A program made the translations under genes and the position numbers. Below are positions 36,151-44,651 of a stretch of 56,827 nt of DNA, piece by piece (positions within the stretch are counted from its first letter, which is position 1; each line of letters begins with the position of its first letter). Under the pieces are notes generated by a model that was not told where the DNA came from, made no database searches, and was given only the letters and a program-made list of their open reading frames with translations. The DNA lies in contig JAGPDF010000015.1 of NCBI GenBank assembly GCA_018057705.1, forward strand, positions 5,248-62,074. Reading direction: 5' to 3'. This stretch comes from Thermoanaerobaculia bacterium (lineage in GTDB: Bacteria; Acidobacteriota; Thermoanaerobaculia; Multivoradales; JAGPDF01).

Positions 36151-36425
36151 TCGATCACCTCGCCGCGCAGAATGAACTTTGCCATCGCCGAGGAGCTCAC
36201 GAAGCTGAAGAGGGCGATCAGCAAGGCGCCCTCGAAGTACCTGTCACTGCCATGACGAAGGCCGAGAACCAGCATGAAGAGCATCCCGTGGAGGTAGAGG
36301 AGGTCGAGCGCGAGAACGCGATCCTGGGCGCGCGGTCCGCTGATCAGCCGCACGACCACCAGGACCGATGCCACCGCGTAGCAGCCAAGCGCGAAGAGGA
36401 TGGCATAGGAGAGCAGCGGGCTCAT
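36147..36425 (-). CDS. mrpF: Mrp antiporter subunit F
   Basis: A 92-aa, three-helix subunit: LVVVRLISGPRAQDRVLALD carries the conserved GP..DR..A.D motif of MrpF/MnhF. ATG 36425 overlaps the mrpE stop by 4 nt and the end overlaps mrpG by 4 nt, so translation is coupled. Confidence 0.93.
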   Translation of the reverse strand: MSPLLSYAILFALGCYAVASVLVVVRLISGPRAQDRVLALDLLYLHGMLFMLVLGLRHGSDRYFEGALLIALFSFVSSSAMAKFILRGEVIE

Positions 36426-36919
36426 TCGAAGATCTCCCTGAGCGGCACCTCGTAGCGCGCCTTGAAGCGGGCGACGAAGGCCCCCACCTCGTCGACGTCC
36501 CACACGTGCAGCATGAGCGCGCTGCGATCGAGTGCAATCTCGGACCAAACCGTGCCCGGCACCACCGTCGTCACCATGGCCAGGGCAGCGAGGCCGAGCG
36601 GATCGCGCAGCTCGAGCGGAATGACGACGAAGCGTGGGGCCGGCCGGCGCCATCGCCGGAAGAGGACGCCCCACGCCACTTGAAAGCTCGACGCCACCAC
36701 ATCGCGAGCGACCGTCAGGATGAAGCGCGCGACGACCAACGGTCGGTGGACGCGCACCGCCATCAGGTGCAGGTTTGCGGTCAGCAGCGGCACCACAAGG
36801 GCGAGCGCGATGCCAATCAGGATGTGACCGGCGCTCATTGAGCGTGCAAGCGCCAGCCACAGGGCCAGCAGCGCCGCCGACAACCACGGCGCGGGCACCA
36901 TTCTCGCGAGAAGGGTCAC
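36422..36919 (-). CDS. mrpE: Mrp antiporter subunit E
   Basis: A 165-aa subunit with hydrophobic helices at the N-terminus (LSAALLALWLALARSMS; HILIGIALALVVPLL), then PRFVVIPLELRDPLGLAALA and MVTTVVPGTVWSEI, the MnhE signature. GTG 36919 overlaps the mrpD stop (GTGA). The cytoplasmic tail has LMLHVWDVDEVGAFVARFKA. Confidence 0.92.
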   Translation of the reverse strand: MTLLARMVPAPWLSAALLALWLALARSMSAGHILIGIALALVVPLLTANLHLMAVRVHRPLVVARFILTVARDVVASSFQVAWGVLFRRWRRPAPRFVVIPLELRDPLGLAALAMVTTVVPGTVWSEIALDRSALMLHVWDVDEVGAFVARFKARYEVPLREIFE

Positions 36920-38577
36920 GGGGCTTTCTCCCCGTCGACGCTCGACCGCCCCAGTCCCGGTACGGGCGCTGTCGACATGACCGCATGGATGTAGGCCTTC
37001 GGTGAATGGAGAGACTCGGCGGCGGCGCGCGTGTAGCGCAGGACCCGCTCGGCATTCACCGTGAGCCAGGCGCAAACGAGTATGAGCGCAAGGACGGGCG
37101 CACCTTCAGCGACCCTCAGGCGGGTCGGGAGACTGCTGGGCGTCGACCAGAAGCGTCGAATGCCTGCCCTCGACAGGGAGATTGTCGCGAACAGGCCCGA
37201 GAGGAGCAGCAATCCGAAGAGCCACCAGGCGAGTGGCGTCGCTGCCGAGTCGTGCGCAGCAGCGAGCCCATTGGGTCTCAAGAGCGCCGCCATCAGCGCC
37301 CATTTCGCGACGAAACCCGACAGCGGCGGCAGCCCCGCGACGAGCAAGACGCAGGCGATGAAGGCCAGTCCGAGCAGCGCCAGGGACGCCGGTATCGCTC
37401 GGCCGACGAGTGGCGTCTCATCGTCGTCGAGGTTCGTGTCCTCACCAGGCTCCAGGCCCACCTCGACCAGTGGCAGGCGTTCGCCGGTGCCCGTGCGCTC
37501 GAGGAGATCGACGAGGAGAAACAGCGCCGCCACGGCGAGCGTGGAGCTCAATAGATAGAAGAGCGCGGCTGACGTCACGCCAGCACCCCCCACTCCGATT
37601 GCCGCAAGGAGCGTCCCCGACGACACGATGATCGAGAAGCCCGCGATCCGCGCCAGTCGCAGCGAGGCCATGAGGCCGAGGACGCCGAAGACGACGGTCG
37701 CGAGCCCGCCGTAGAGAAAGACGCTTGCCCCGAAGTGCGCCGATGGGCCTGCGTCCGCCGAAAAGAGCAGCGTCCATAAGCGCAGCAGAGTGTAGATGCC
37801 GACCTTGGTCATCAACGTAAAGACCGCCGCGACCGGTGCGCTCGCCGCCGCGTAGGCCGGCACCAGCCACGAGTTGAGCGGCCAGATGGCCGCCTTGGTG
37901 AGGAACGCCACGGCGAGGATTCCCGCGCCCGCGTGCAGCAGCCCGCGATCGACCTCCGCGACGAGCGGCAGCTTGGCGGCGATGTCCGCCATCGAGAGCG
38001 TGCCCATGACGCCGTACAGCATGGCGAGGCCGACCAGGAAGAGCGACGATGCCAGCAGGTTGACCGCGATGTAGTGCAGCCCGGAGCGCACCCGCGGCCA
38101 GCCCGACCCGTGCAGTTGCAGACCGTAGGAGGCGGCGAGAGCCACCTCGAAGAAAACGAAGAGGTTGAACAGGTCGCCGGTGAGAAATGCCCCGTTCAGG
38201 CCCATGAGCTGAATCTGGAAGAGCGGATGAAAGTAGACGCCTGCCCGGCTCCATGCGGCCGTCGAATAGACGGCCGCGCCGAGGCTCACCACGGAGGCGA
38301 GAACCAGCATGAGCGCCGACAGCCGATCAGCCACCAGCACGATGCCGAACGGTGCCTCCCAGTTCGCAGTCAGGTAGACGCCTATCGCTCCAGGTACGCC
38401 GTCGGCGTCGACCTGTCTGAGGATTGCAAGTGAGACGAGAAGGCTCGCGAGCGTCGTGCCGACGTTGACGATCGACTTGAACCGCGGCCGCCGATCACCG
38501 AGAAGCAGCAGAATCGCGGCTGCCAGCAGAGGCAGCACGATGGGAACCACGAGGAGGTGCGGCAGAGCCGAGCTCAT
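36916..38577 (-). CDS. mrpD: Mrp antiporter subunit D
   Basis: A 553-aa multi-helix subunit homologous to NuoM/NuoN of complex I. LNGAFLTGDLFNLFVFFEVA holds a key glutamate; VAFLTKAAIWPLNSWLVPAY and the lysine-containing LMTKVGIYTLLR helix fit the proton-channel pattern. A polar loop GLEPGEDTNLDDDETPLVGR separates late helices, longer than usual. Start ATG 38577 overlaps mrpC by 4 nt. Confidence 0.94.
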   Translation of the reverse strand: MSSALPHLLVVPIVLPLLAAAILLLLGDRRPRFKSIVNVGTTLASLLVSLAILRQVDADGVPGAIGVYLTANWEAPFGIVLVADRLSALMLVLASVVSLGAAVYSTAAWSRAGVYFHPLFQIQLMGLNGAFLTGDLFNLFVFFEVALAASYGLQLHGSGWPRVRSGLHYIAVNLLASSLFLVGLAMLYGVMGTLSMADIAAKLPLVAEVDRGLLHAGAGILAVAFLTKAAIWPLNSWLVPAYAAASAPVAAVFTLMTKVGIYTLLRLWTLLFSADAGPSAHFGASVFLYGGLATVVFGVLGLMASLRLARIAGFSIIVSSGTLLAAIGVGGAGVTSAALFYLLSSTLAVAALFLLVDLLERTGTGERLPLVEVGLEPGEDTNLDDDETPLVGRAIPASLALLGLAFIACVLLVAGLPPLSGFVAKWALMAALLRPNGLAAAHDSAATPLAWWLFGLLLLSGLFATISLSRAGIRRFWSTPSSLPTRLRVAEGAPVLALILVCAWLTVNAERVLRYTRAAAESLHSPKAYIHAVMSTAPVPGLGRSSVDGEKAP

Positions 38578-38918
38578 GACTGGCCCATGGTGCCGTCGAC
38601 ATGGTCGGTGCCGCTCAGGCCGCGCGATGCGAGCAGCACCACGAGAAAAAGCGCCGTGGTCGCGAAACCGATAACGATGGCAGTAAGCACGAGAGCTTGC
38701 GGCATCGGATCCGTATAGTGCGCGAGGTCGGCCGGGACTCCCGGCGCGATGATCGGCGGCCGGTCAATGACGAGGCTGCCCATGCTGAAAATGAAGAGGT
38801 TCACCGAGTACGACAGCAGGGCGAGCCCCAGGATCAGCTGGAACGTTCGAGGGCGCAGCACGAGCCACACCCCGGCCCCGCCGAGCACGCCGATGACGAG
38901 AGCCAGCAGGGCTTCCAT
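38574..38918 (-). CDS. mrpC: Mrp antiporter subunit C
   Basis: A 114-aa NuoK-like subunit with three helices: LVIGVLGGAGVWLVLRPRTF, ILGLALLSYSVNLFIFSMG and ALVLTAIVIGFATTALFLVV, the last two holding the family's DP(M)xQALxLTAIVI motif. It begins immediately after the end of the mrpAB gene. Confidence 0.94.
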   Translation of the reverse strand: MEALLALVIGVLGGAGVWLVLRPRTFQLILGLALLSYSVNLFIFSMGSLVIDRPPIIAPGVPADLAHYTDPMPQALVLTAIVIGFATTALFLVVLLASRGLSGTDHVDGTMGQS

Positions 38919-41834
38919 TCAGGTCGCGCCCGTGGTCTGCGACGACTCGCTTCCCGGCGCCGGCTTGCGATGGGAACGGATGGACTGGTGCGCGAGCGCC
39001 GTGAGGATGAGCAGAGTCGCCCCGACGACCACTGCGAACACTCCGACATCGAAGAGCGTCGCGCTTGGCAGGTGTACCGCGCCGACGACCGGCAGCGGGA
39101 CATGAGCGGTGAGGGTCGTGAGGAAGGGATAGCCGAGCGCCATCGCGCCGAGCCCGGCGACCACTGCGAGCTGCAGCCCGACTCCGATCCACCGCGCGGG
39201 GCGGATGCGCGTTCGAGCCTCGACCCACTGCGTCCCGGCGACGAGGTATTGCATGATGAGGGCGACCGCGACGACGAGGCCAGCGACGAAACCGCCGCCG
39301 GGCTCGTTGTGCCCGCGTAGCAGCAGATGCATGGCGACAACCACGGCGACAGGCAGGAGTAGCCGCGCGATGACCGCCGGCACCATCATGTAGCCGCGCG
39401 CTGCGTCCTGAGCGGTCCGCGGCTTCACCAGGTCGGTGACGACGTCGGGCGGCAAAGCCCTCTGCTGGCGCGGTTGCTCGATGCTCTCCTGTGGTGGACG
39501 AAAGCGGCGCAAGAGCGCGTACACGGTCAGCGCCACGGCGCCGAGCACGGTGATCTCGCCAAGTGTGTCGAAGGCGCGAAAATCGACCAGCATCACGTTG
39601 ACGACGTTGGTGCCGCCCCCTTCGGGCAGAGCGCGGCGCAGAAAGAAGGGTGAGATGCTCTGCGGCGCGGGCCGGGTGAGCATCGCGTAGGAAAGCGCCG
39701 CGAGGCCGCCCCCAGCGCCGGTCGCGAGCGCCAGGTCGCGCACGCGCCGCGCCTTGTCGCGTGTCGCTTCATGGCGCGGGGCCCCTTCCAGACGCATCGG
39801 AAGCCATCGCAGCCCGAGCAGGAAGAGCACGGACGTCACCACCTCGACGACGAGCTGCGTGAGTGCGAGATCGGGCGCCGAGAACCACAGGAAGGTGAGG
39901 CAGGTGACGAGACCGGCACCGCCCATCAGGATGAGCGCCACGAGGCGATGGTACTTCGCCTTCACCGCGGCTCCGACGGCGCAAACGATGCCGATGACCC
40001 ACAGCACCACGAACGCCGGCGACGCCGGCAACCGGTCGCGATCTCCCCACACGAAGGGCTCGCCTCGCAACGCCAGCAGCGCGAGCAGGAGAGCGACAGC
40101 CACGATGGCGAACATCTGGGGCTGAAGGCGCCGCGTGCCGACGATGCGCAGAGCGGAGCGGGACAGTCGAGTGATCCCGATCAAGGTGCTCTCGAAAAGC
40201 CGCCTGGCGTTGAGTCGCTCGGTGCCAGGCGGATTTTCAAACCGTCCGCGTCGCTGATGCCGGCGCAGCCAGAGGTAGCCGACGGTGCCGCCGGCGATCG
40301 CCACGAGGCTCATGAGGAACGGCGCGTTGAAGCCGTGCCAGAGGGCCAGGCTGTAGACGGGCAGCACGCCGCCGACCACCGGACGGGCTGCCACCGCCAG
40401 GAATGGGCCGATGGACCACGCCGGCGCGACGCCCACCACGAGGCACGCGAGCACGAGCGCTTCGACGGGGATCCGCATCCACTGCGGCGGCTCCTCCGGC
40501 TGGCGGGGCAGATCCGTCGAGGGTGGGCCGAAGAAGATGTCGTAGCCGAAGCGCAGCGAGTACACGACGGCGAAGACTCCAGCGAGCGTGGCCGCCATCG
40601 GCAGGCCGATCTCGATCCACTTGTGTGTCGAGATGAACACGGTCTCGGCGAAGAACATCTCCTTCGAGAGAAAGCCGTTCAGCAGCGGCACGCCTGCCAT
40701 GGCAGCGCTCGCCACCAGCGCCAGCGTGCCGGTGATCGGCATCGCGCGCAGGAGTCCGTTGAGGCGCCGAATGTCGCGGGTGCCCGTTTCGTGATCGACG
40801 ATTCCCGCCGCCATGAACAGGGAGGCCTTGAACGCCGCGTGGTTCATGATGTGGAACACGCCGGCAACCGCGGCGAGCGAGCTGTTGAGGCCGAAAAGCA
40901 GCGTGATGAGCCCGAGGTGGCTGATCGTCGAGTACGCCAGCACGCGCTTGAGGTCGTGCTGGAACATCGCGATGTACGCGCCAAGCAGGAGCGTCGTCGC
41001 GCCTGCGCCGCCGACCAGCCAGAACCACAGGTCCGTCCCCGACAGCACCGGCCAGAACCGCGCGAGAAGAAAGACACCCGCCTTCACCATGGTCGCCGAG
41101 TGCAGGTAGGCAGATACGGGAGTCGGCGCCGCCATCGCCCGCGGCAGCCAGAAGTGAAACGGGAACTGCGCGCTCTTGGTAAACGCTCCGAGCAGGACCA
41201 GCACGAGCGCCACTGGATAGAGGCCGTGGGCGCGGATGAGGCCGCCCGAAGCGAGGACCGTGTCGAGGTCGTAGCTGCCGACAATTTGCCCGAGGACTAC
41301 GACACCACCCAGCAGCGCGAGTCCGCCTGCGCCGGTCACGGTCAGAGCCATGAATGCGCCCCGTCGCGCTTCCACCCGGTGATACCAGTAGCCAATGAGC
41401 AGGAACGAGAGCAGGCTCGTCAGCTCCCAGAAGAGGACGAGCTGGACGAGGTTTCCGGAAAGGACGACCCCGAGCATCGCGCCCATGAACGCGAGGAACG
41501 ACGCATAGAAGCGGGCCACCGGGTCTTCTGGTGACATGTAATAGCGCGCGTAAAGCGCGACGAGCGCGCCGATGACCGTGACGAGCACCGCGAACATCCA
41601 GGCGAAGCCGTCGAGCCGAAGGACCAGATCGAGTCCGAGCGAGGGCACCCACGGGAGCTCCTGGCGGATCACGCCCCCGTCGCGCACCTCGGGGAACAGG
41701 CTGATGATCCAGATTGCCGCGGCCGCTGACACGAGCCCCGCCCAACTGGCGAGCATGGTTCGCGCCCTCGTCGGCAGGAGCGCGGTGATCAGGCTGCCGA
41801 AGAACGGCAGAAGCAGCAGAACGAAGAGCGACAT
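38919..41834 (-). CDS. mrpA: fused Mrp antiporter subunit A/B
   Basis: A 971-aa protein. Residues about 1-770 are MrpA, a NuoL-like antiporter subunit: YMSPEDPVARFYASFLAFMG, VLFWELTSLLSFLLIGYW, GAFTKSAQFPFHFWLPRAM and HAAFKASLFMAAGIVDHETG. The tail from about 800 to 960 is MrpB (MVPAVIARLLLPVAVVVAMH, LLRGHNEPGGGFVAGLVVAV), a fusion also known in other Gram-negative bacteria. Together with C-G it forms the large Na+/H+ antiporter used for pH and salt homeostasis. The operon start is at 41834; the 142 bp upstream hold no gene. Confidence 0.95.
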   Translation of the reverse strand: MSLFVLLLLPFFGSLITALLPTRARTMLASWAGLVSAAAAIWIISLFPEVRDGGVIRQELPWVPSLGLDLVLRLDGFAWMFAVLVTVIGALVALYARYYMSPEDPVARFYASFLAFMGAMLGVVLSGNLVQLVLFWELTSLLSFLLIGYWYHRVEARRGAFMALTVTGAGGLALLGGVVVLGQIVGSYDLDTVLASGGLIRAHGLYPVALVLVLLGAFTKSAQFPFHFWLPRAMAAPTPVSAYLHSATMVKAGVFLLARFWPVLSGTDLWFWLVGGAGATTLLLGAYIAMFQHDLKRVLAYSTISHLGLITLLFGLNSSLAAVAGVFHIMNHAAFKASLFMAAGIVDHETGTRDIRRLNGLLRAMPITGTLALVASAAMAGVPLLNGFLSKEMFFAETVFISTHKWIEIGLPMAATLAGVFAVVYSLRFGYDIFFGPPSTDLPRQPEEPPQWMRIPVEALVLACLVVGVAPAWSIGPFLAVAARPVVGGVLPVYSLALWHGFNAPFLMSLVAIAGGTVGYLWLRRHQRRGRFENPPGTERLNARRLFESTLIGITRLSRSALRIVGTRRLQPQMFAIVAVALLLALLALRGEPFVWGDRDRLPASPAFVVLWVIGIVCAVGAAVKAKYHRLVALILMGGAGLVTCLTFLWFSAPDLALTQLVVEVVTSVLFLLGLRWLPMRLEGAPRHEATRDKARRVRDLALATGAGGGLAALSYAMLTRPAPQSISPFFLRRALPEGGGTNVVNVMLVDFRAFDTLGEITVLGAVALTVYALLRRFRPPQESIEQPRQQRALPPDVVTDLVKPRTAQDAARGYMMVPAVIARLLLPVAVVVAMHLLLRGHNEPGGGFVAGLVVAVALIMQYLVAGTQWVEARTRIRPARWIGVGLQLAVVAGLGAMALGYPFLTTLTAHVPLPVVGAVHLPSATLFDVGVFAVVVGATLLILTALAHQSIRSHRKPAPGSESSQTTGAT

Positions 41835-41976
41835 GCCAAGTCAGTTTATCGGCAGCGCGGCCTCGGACCAAGGGCGCGGAGGACGCAAGAGACCAGGCGC
41901 GACTCGCCATCATCGCGAACGAAAGGACCGCGAAAGCGTTTACGGCGGAGGCGAAGCTCGAAGGCTCGGCGAGATT

Positions 41977-42387
41977 CTAGCGGGAGAAGTCGCCGGCCGC
42001 CTCGGGCTGATAGAGCACTTCCTCGACTCGGAGGCGCCGCGTGCCCCCGGGCACTGCCCACTGGATTTCGTCCCCGACCCGATAGCCGAGCAGGGCGGCG
42101 CCGATCGGCGCGATGACGGAGATCCTCCCCTGGGAGAAGTCGGCGTCCTGGGGGTAGGCCAGAGTGTAGTCGAGCGTCTCGTTCTGATCGAGGTCGAGGA
42201 GCCGGGCCCTGGAATTCATCGTGATCACGTCCGGCGGGATTTCGGCGGCCGGGACGACGGTCGCGCGCTGGAGCTCGATGACCAGCTCACGCACGTCCTC
42301 GCGATCGCGGTCGGCCGTCGGACGCATGAGGATCGCCTCCAGGCGCTTACGGTCTTCGGCAGTTATGAAGATGGTGCGCTCACTCAC
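41977..42387 (-). CDS. GreA/GreB C-terminal-domain protein (Rnk-like)
   Basis: A 136-aa protein: a short N-terminal coiled region (SERTIFITAEDRKRLEAIL) and a GreA_GreB C-terminal domain (LDLDQNETLDYTLAYPQDAD, ISVIAPIGAALLGYRVGDEI). This is the Rnk layout; Rnk binds RNA polymerase near the secondary channel but lacks the long coiled coil that cleaves RNA. GTG 42387 is chosen because AGGAGGTTCTCCC precedes it. Stands alone between mrp and the gene remnants. Confidence 0.85.
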   Translation of the reverse strand: MSERTIFITAEDRKRLEAILMRPTADRDREDVRELVIELQRATVVPAAEIPPDVITMNSRARLLDLDQNETLDYTLAYPQDADFSQGRISVIAPIGAALLGYRVGDEIQWAVPGGTRRLRVEEVLYQPEAAGDFSR

Positions 42388-42473
42388 GGGAGAACCTCCT
42401 GGGGCGACGGTCGCCGGTCCATTCCATTCTACCGCTCTTCCAGGCGACGAGAGCGGTGTCGAAGGGACGATCG

Positions 42474-42608
42474 TCAGCCTCGCCGGGCCGCCTCGATGGC
42501 GGCGAAGGCGCGCTTCGTCGCGGTGCCCCCCGCCGCTGGCGCCTCGATGAGCACGCGCAGGGTGATCTGCCAGTTGAGGCCCCAGCGGTCCTTGCACCAG
42601 CCGCACGC
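42474..42608 (-). pseudogene. 3' remnant of a PhnB-like VOC (glyoxalase-fold) gene
   Basis: The minus-strand frame ending at TGA 42474-42476 reads CGWCKDRWGLNWQITLRVLI and then KRAFAAIEAARRG. This is the conserved C-terminus of PhnB-like VOC proteins (CGWxKDRxGLxWQI). Upstream of the CGW, protein similarity stops abruptly at 42608, exactly where the 72-bp repeat begins. No start codon or N-terminal part remains. Confidence 0.65.
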
Positions 42609-42680
42609 TCGTTTCCGCGAAGGATGAAGCACGACTTGTTGCCGAGCTTGGCGGCCAGGGTCGGGCGGCTGGCGCGCGAT
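42609..42680. repeat. 72-bp dispersed repeat, copy 2
   Basis: Matches 17332-17403 at 62 of 72 positions. It abuts the truncated VOC gene on the left; the 36 bp on its right lead to the PIN gene. Confidence 0.6.
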
Positions 42681-42716
42681 AGCTGCTCGTGAGGTCCGTG
42701 ACGCCGAGCAACAGCG

Positions 42717-43127
42717 CTACTTGTCAGTGAGGAACTGATCCACGAATTGGCGTGGCCGTAGCACCCGGACGGTTCGCCAACCGTCGTGATCGAGAAGGTC
42801 CTTGTCGCCCGACACGATGGCGGCGACTCCTGCGGCACTAGCGGAAGCGAAGAACTTGTCGTCGTCCGGATCGGCGGAGACCGGTGCCGGCAGGGCCGGC
42901 GCCTCGATGATCTCGGCTTCGACCGTCAGGAGAGCGAGGATCGGTTCGAGATCCACGCCGCCGTAATGGGCGCTGAGAGCTTGCCCGACGCGCTGGTACT
43001 CGTCGAGGATGGCAGCGGAAAGAACCAACTGAAGCCGACCATCGCGCCACGCCTCGAGGATCCGTCCGGGGACACCGCCGAAGAAGACGCCCGAGACGAA
43101 GACGTTCGTGTCGAGGACGATCCTCAC
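42717..43127 (-). CDS. PIN-domain toxin (putative RNase) of a type II toxin-antitoxin pair
   Basis: A 136-aa PIN protein of the 'putative toxin component, PIN family' group. Acidic residues expected at the metal site are visible: RIVLDTNVFVSG (first Asp), ILDEYQRVG (Glu), ADPDDDKFFASA and IVSGDKDLLDHDGW (Asp pair). The predicted activity is Mg-dependent RNA cleavage. Its start overlaps the AbrB antitoxin stop by 4 nt. Confidence 0.9.
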   Translation of the reverse strand: MRIVLDTNVFVSGVFFGGVPGRILEAWRDGRLQLVLSAAILDEYQRVGQALSAHYGGVDLEPILALLTVEAEIIEAPALPAPVSADPDDDKFFASASAAGVAAIVSGDKDLLDHDGWRTVRVLRPRQFVDQFLTDK

Positions 43128-43387
43128 CGAGCGGCGCGGACCTTCGCGACGGCGCGCTTCACGTCCGCCGGCTTCATGCCCGCCTTGCGTGCAGCACCGC
43201 GAGCCGTTCGCACGAGCTCGTCGAACTCCGCCATCGCCGGCGGCGCGATCGTCTTGAAAATCACGACGTCGCGATCTCCGACAACCACGAACTGTGTCCC
43301 TTCTTTGAGCCCGAGACGCAGACGAATCTCCTCCGGGATGACAACTTGTCCCTTGGAGGAGAGCTTGGTTGTTGCGAGTGACTCCAT
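43124..43387 (-). CDS. AbrB/SpoVT-type antitoxin
   Basis: An 87-aa protein with an N-terminal AbrB swapped-hairpin DNA-binding domain (TTKLSSKGQVVIPEEIRLRL, LKEGTQFVVVGDRDVVIFK) and a basic helical tail (VRTARGAARKAGMKPADVKR) likely to wrap the PIN toxin. ATG 43387 follows GGAGGCGCC. It is first in the operon and probably represses it by binding the inverted repeat at 43398. Confidence 0.92.
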   Translation of the reverse strand: MESLATTKLSSKGQVVIPEEIRLRLGLKEGTQFVVVGDRDVVIFKTIAPPAMAEFDELVRTARGAARKAGMKPADVKRAVAKVRAAR

Positions 43388-43397
43388 GGCGCCTCCG

Positions 43398-43413
43398 ATC
43401 TTACGGGTAAGAT
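43398..43413. promoter_or_regulatory. autoregulatory operator candidate of the PIN/AbrB pair
   Basis: ATCTTAC-GG-GTAAGAT is a perfect 7-bp inverted repeat placed over the transcription start and touching the -10 box of the promoter at 43412-43440. Confidence 0.6.
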
Positions 43414-43440
43414 TCTAGACAGGCGCAAGGAGTGGGTCAA
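43412..43440 (-). promoter_or_regulatory. sigma-70-type promoter of the AbrB/PIN operon
   Basis: On the minus strand: -35 TTGACC (43435-43440), exactly 17 bp, -10 TAGAAT (43412-43417). Both boxes match consensus at 5 of 6 positions. Confidence 0.65.
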
Positions 43441-43527
43441 GCGGTGAAGGCCCGCGGTCGGGCGACCAGAGGAGATTCGAACTCTCTCAACCCATTGAAG
43501 CTCAGAGAGTTAACTCGGCAGGCAGTA

Positions 43528-43588
43528 CCGCCGGATCCAGAGCTCGAAGCGTAAGTCTTTACTGCAGAGTGAGATCAGAAATGGTGGA
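43528..43588. other. tRNA-Ala 3' flank similar to the left edge of the rep repeat
   Basis: From CGCCGGATCCAGAGCTCG to the tRNA 3' end (ATGGTGGA), about 50 of 60 bases match 15891-15950, the DNA entering rep copy 1. Shorter parts (GCGTAAGT, GCAGAGTGA, ATGGTGGA) also match 21007-21046. It could be an attachment or former insertion site. Confidence 0.55.
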
Positions 43589-43657
43589 GCGGAAGGGATT
43601 CGAACCCTCGACCCCCACGATGCGAACGTGGTGCTCTCCCAGCTGAGCTACCGCCCC
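43582..43657 (-). tRNA. tRNA-Ala (anticodon CGC)
   Basis: Reads 5' GGGGCGG on the minus strand and ends CCGCTCC-A-CCA, so CCA is encoded. The acceptor stem has the G3-U70 pair that identifies alanine tRNA. D-arm GCTCAGCTGGGAGAGC, anticodon arm CCACG-TTCGCAT-CGTGG with CGC at 34-36, and T-loop GGTTCGAATCC are all regular. It decodes GCG. Confidence 0.96.
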
Positions 43658-43696
43658 ATTTTCAAACCCGCGCGTCGCGCGTCGTGCAGAAAAGAG

Positions 43697-43726
43697 AGTC
43701 TATCCGGGGTGGGCACCGTGGTTCAA
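43697..43726 (-). promoter_or_regulatory. promoter of tRNA-Ala
   Basis: Minus strand: TTGAAC (43721-43726), 18 bp, TAGACT (43697-43702), about 40 bp before the mature tRNA 5' end. Confidence 0.5.
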
Positions 43727-43754
43727 GCGGCGGGCTTCCGGCGCGGATTCGCGG

Positions 43755-44531
43755 CTAACGCCGCTTTAGGGCGGACGTGGCCGCTTCGACGTCGAGGCGC
43801 TCCATCGCGTCGTGCGGCGTCGAGGCCGCGGCCTGGGTGAGGAGCTTCCCGGCCTCCTTCTTGCCCTTCTCGCCGTCGAGCTTCAGCAGGCCGCTGGCGA
43901 GCTCGACACGGCCGATCACACTTGCCGGGTCGAGCTTCAGCGCGCGCCGGTAGAGGGCGAGGCCAGTGGCCGCGTCGGCTCCCTGCGTCCGGCCGATCAG
44001 CCGGCCGACGTGGTCGATCACCTCGGCGTGAAAGGACCCCAGGGCGATGTGGGCATCGGCGTGCCGGGGCGAGAGCGCGATTGTCCGCTCGAGCGCCGAC
44101 TTGACCTTGCCGCCGAGCCCCTGCGCCAGCGCCTTGACGACGCTGATCCCCTGGCCGTAGCGCCCGAGCGCGTAGCCGTGCCAGTACCAGGCGTTCGGGT
44201 TCTCCGGTTCAGCACGCTGCTGCGCCTCGGCGCGTGCGGCGGCTTCGAGGTAGAGCGCCAGCTTCGTGTCCTCGTTCCGCTCGAGGTAGTGGGCGTAGAT
44301 GCACTGCGCCTTGTTGGCCGCCGTCCTGCCGGCACCGCCGGCTTTCAGGCCGGCGTCAACGGCCTTTCGGAACTCGCCGGCGTGGAAGTGCGCCCAGGCC
44401 GCGACAACCCTGTCGTCCTCCGGCCACGGCTCGCCGTCGCCGGCGTGGAGGCGCGCCCACTGCTTCCGGAGCTGGCCGGGGTCGTAGGTGTAGTCGGTCC
44501 TGTCGTACGGGAAGGCGGCCCACTTCGCCAT
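43755..44531 (-). CDS. TPR-like protein of unknown function
   Basis: A 258-aa soluble, mostly helical protein. TPR-like units are visible (AWYWHGYALGRYGQGISVVK; ADAHIALGSFHAEVIDHVGR; ATGLALYRRALKLDPASVIG). The N-terminus (WAAFPYDRTDYTYDPGQLRK) is distinctive. No signal peptide. The likely role is scaffolding or protein interaction; no partner is evident. Stands alone downstream of nothing obvious on this strand. Confidence 0.75.
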   Translation of the reverse strand: MAKWAAFPYDRTDYTYDPGQLRKQWARLHAGDGEPWPEDDRVVAAWAHFHAGEFRKAVDAGLKAGGAGRTAANKAQCIYAHYLERNEDTKLALYLEAAARAEAQQRAEPENPNAWYWHGYALGRYGQGISVVKALAQGLGGKVKSALERTIALSPRHADAHIALGSFHAEVIDHVGRLIGRTQGADAATGLALYRRALKLDPASVIGRVELASGLLKLDGEKGKKEAGKLLTQAAASTPHDAMERLDVEAATSALKRR

Positions 44532-44651
44532 CGTCGACTCCCTCGCGGCGCGGCGGCGCGCTCGCGGCGCTCAGTGTACGGCGAGCGGACGCCCATCGTC
44601 GAGACGGCCAGTGCCCCCTGGATCGTGCGGAGGGGAACGCTCCGCACCTCG

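Noticed and set aside
39771-41534. 587-codon plus-strand open frame opposite mrpAB
   Set aside because: Very rich in Glu, Arg and His without pattern, while the opposite strand has the full MrpA signature.
41837-41870. Sigma-70 promoter (TTGGTC-17bp-TAAACT) directly before mrpAB
   Set aside because: Boxes match poorly and would give an almost leaderless message; not strong enough to list.
42481-42716. Complete glyoxalase/VOC gene upstream of the PIN gene
   Set aside because: Only the last 45 codons are recognisable; the frame has no N-terminal half and meets the 72-bp repeat.
43470-43511. Second tRNA-like fragment (GGAGATTCGAACTCTC) beside tRNA-Ala
   Set aside because: The T-arm stem does not pair correctly, no acceptor or anticodon arm exists; the AACTCTCT/AGAGAGTT repeat is more likely a simple hairpin.
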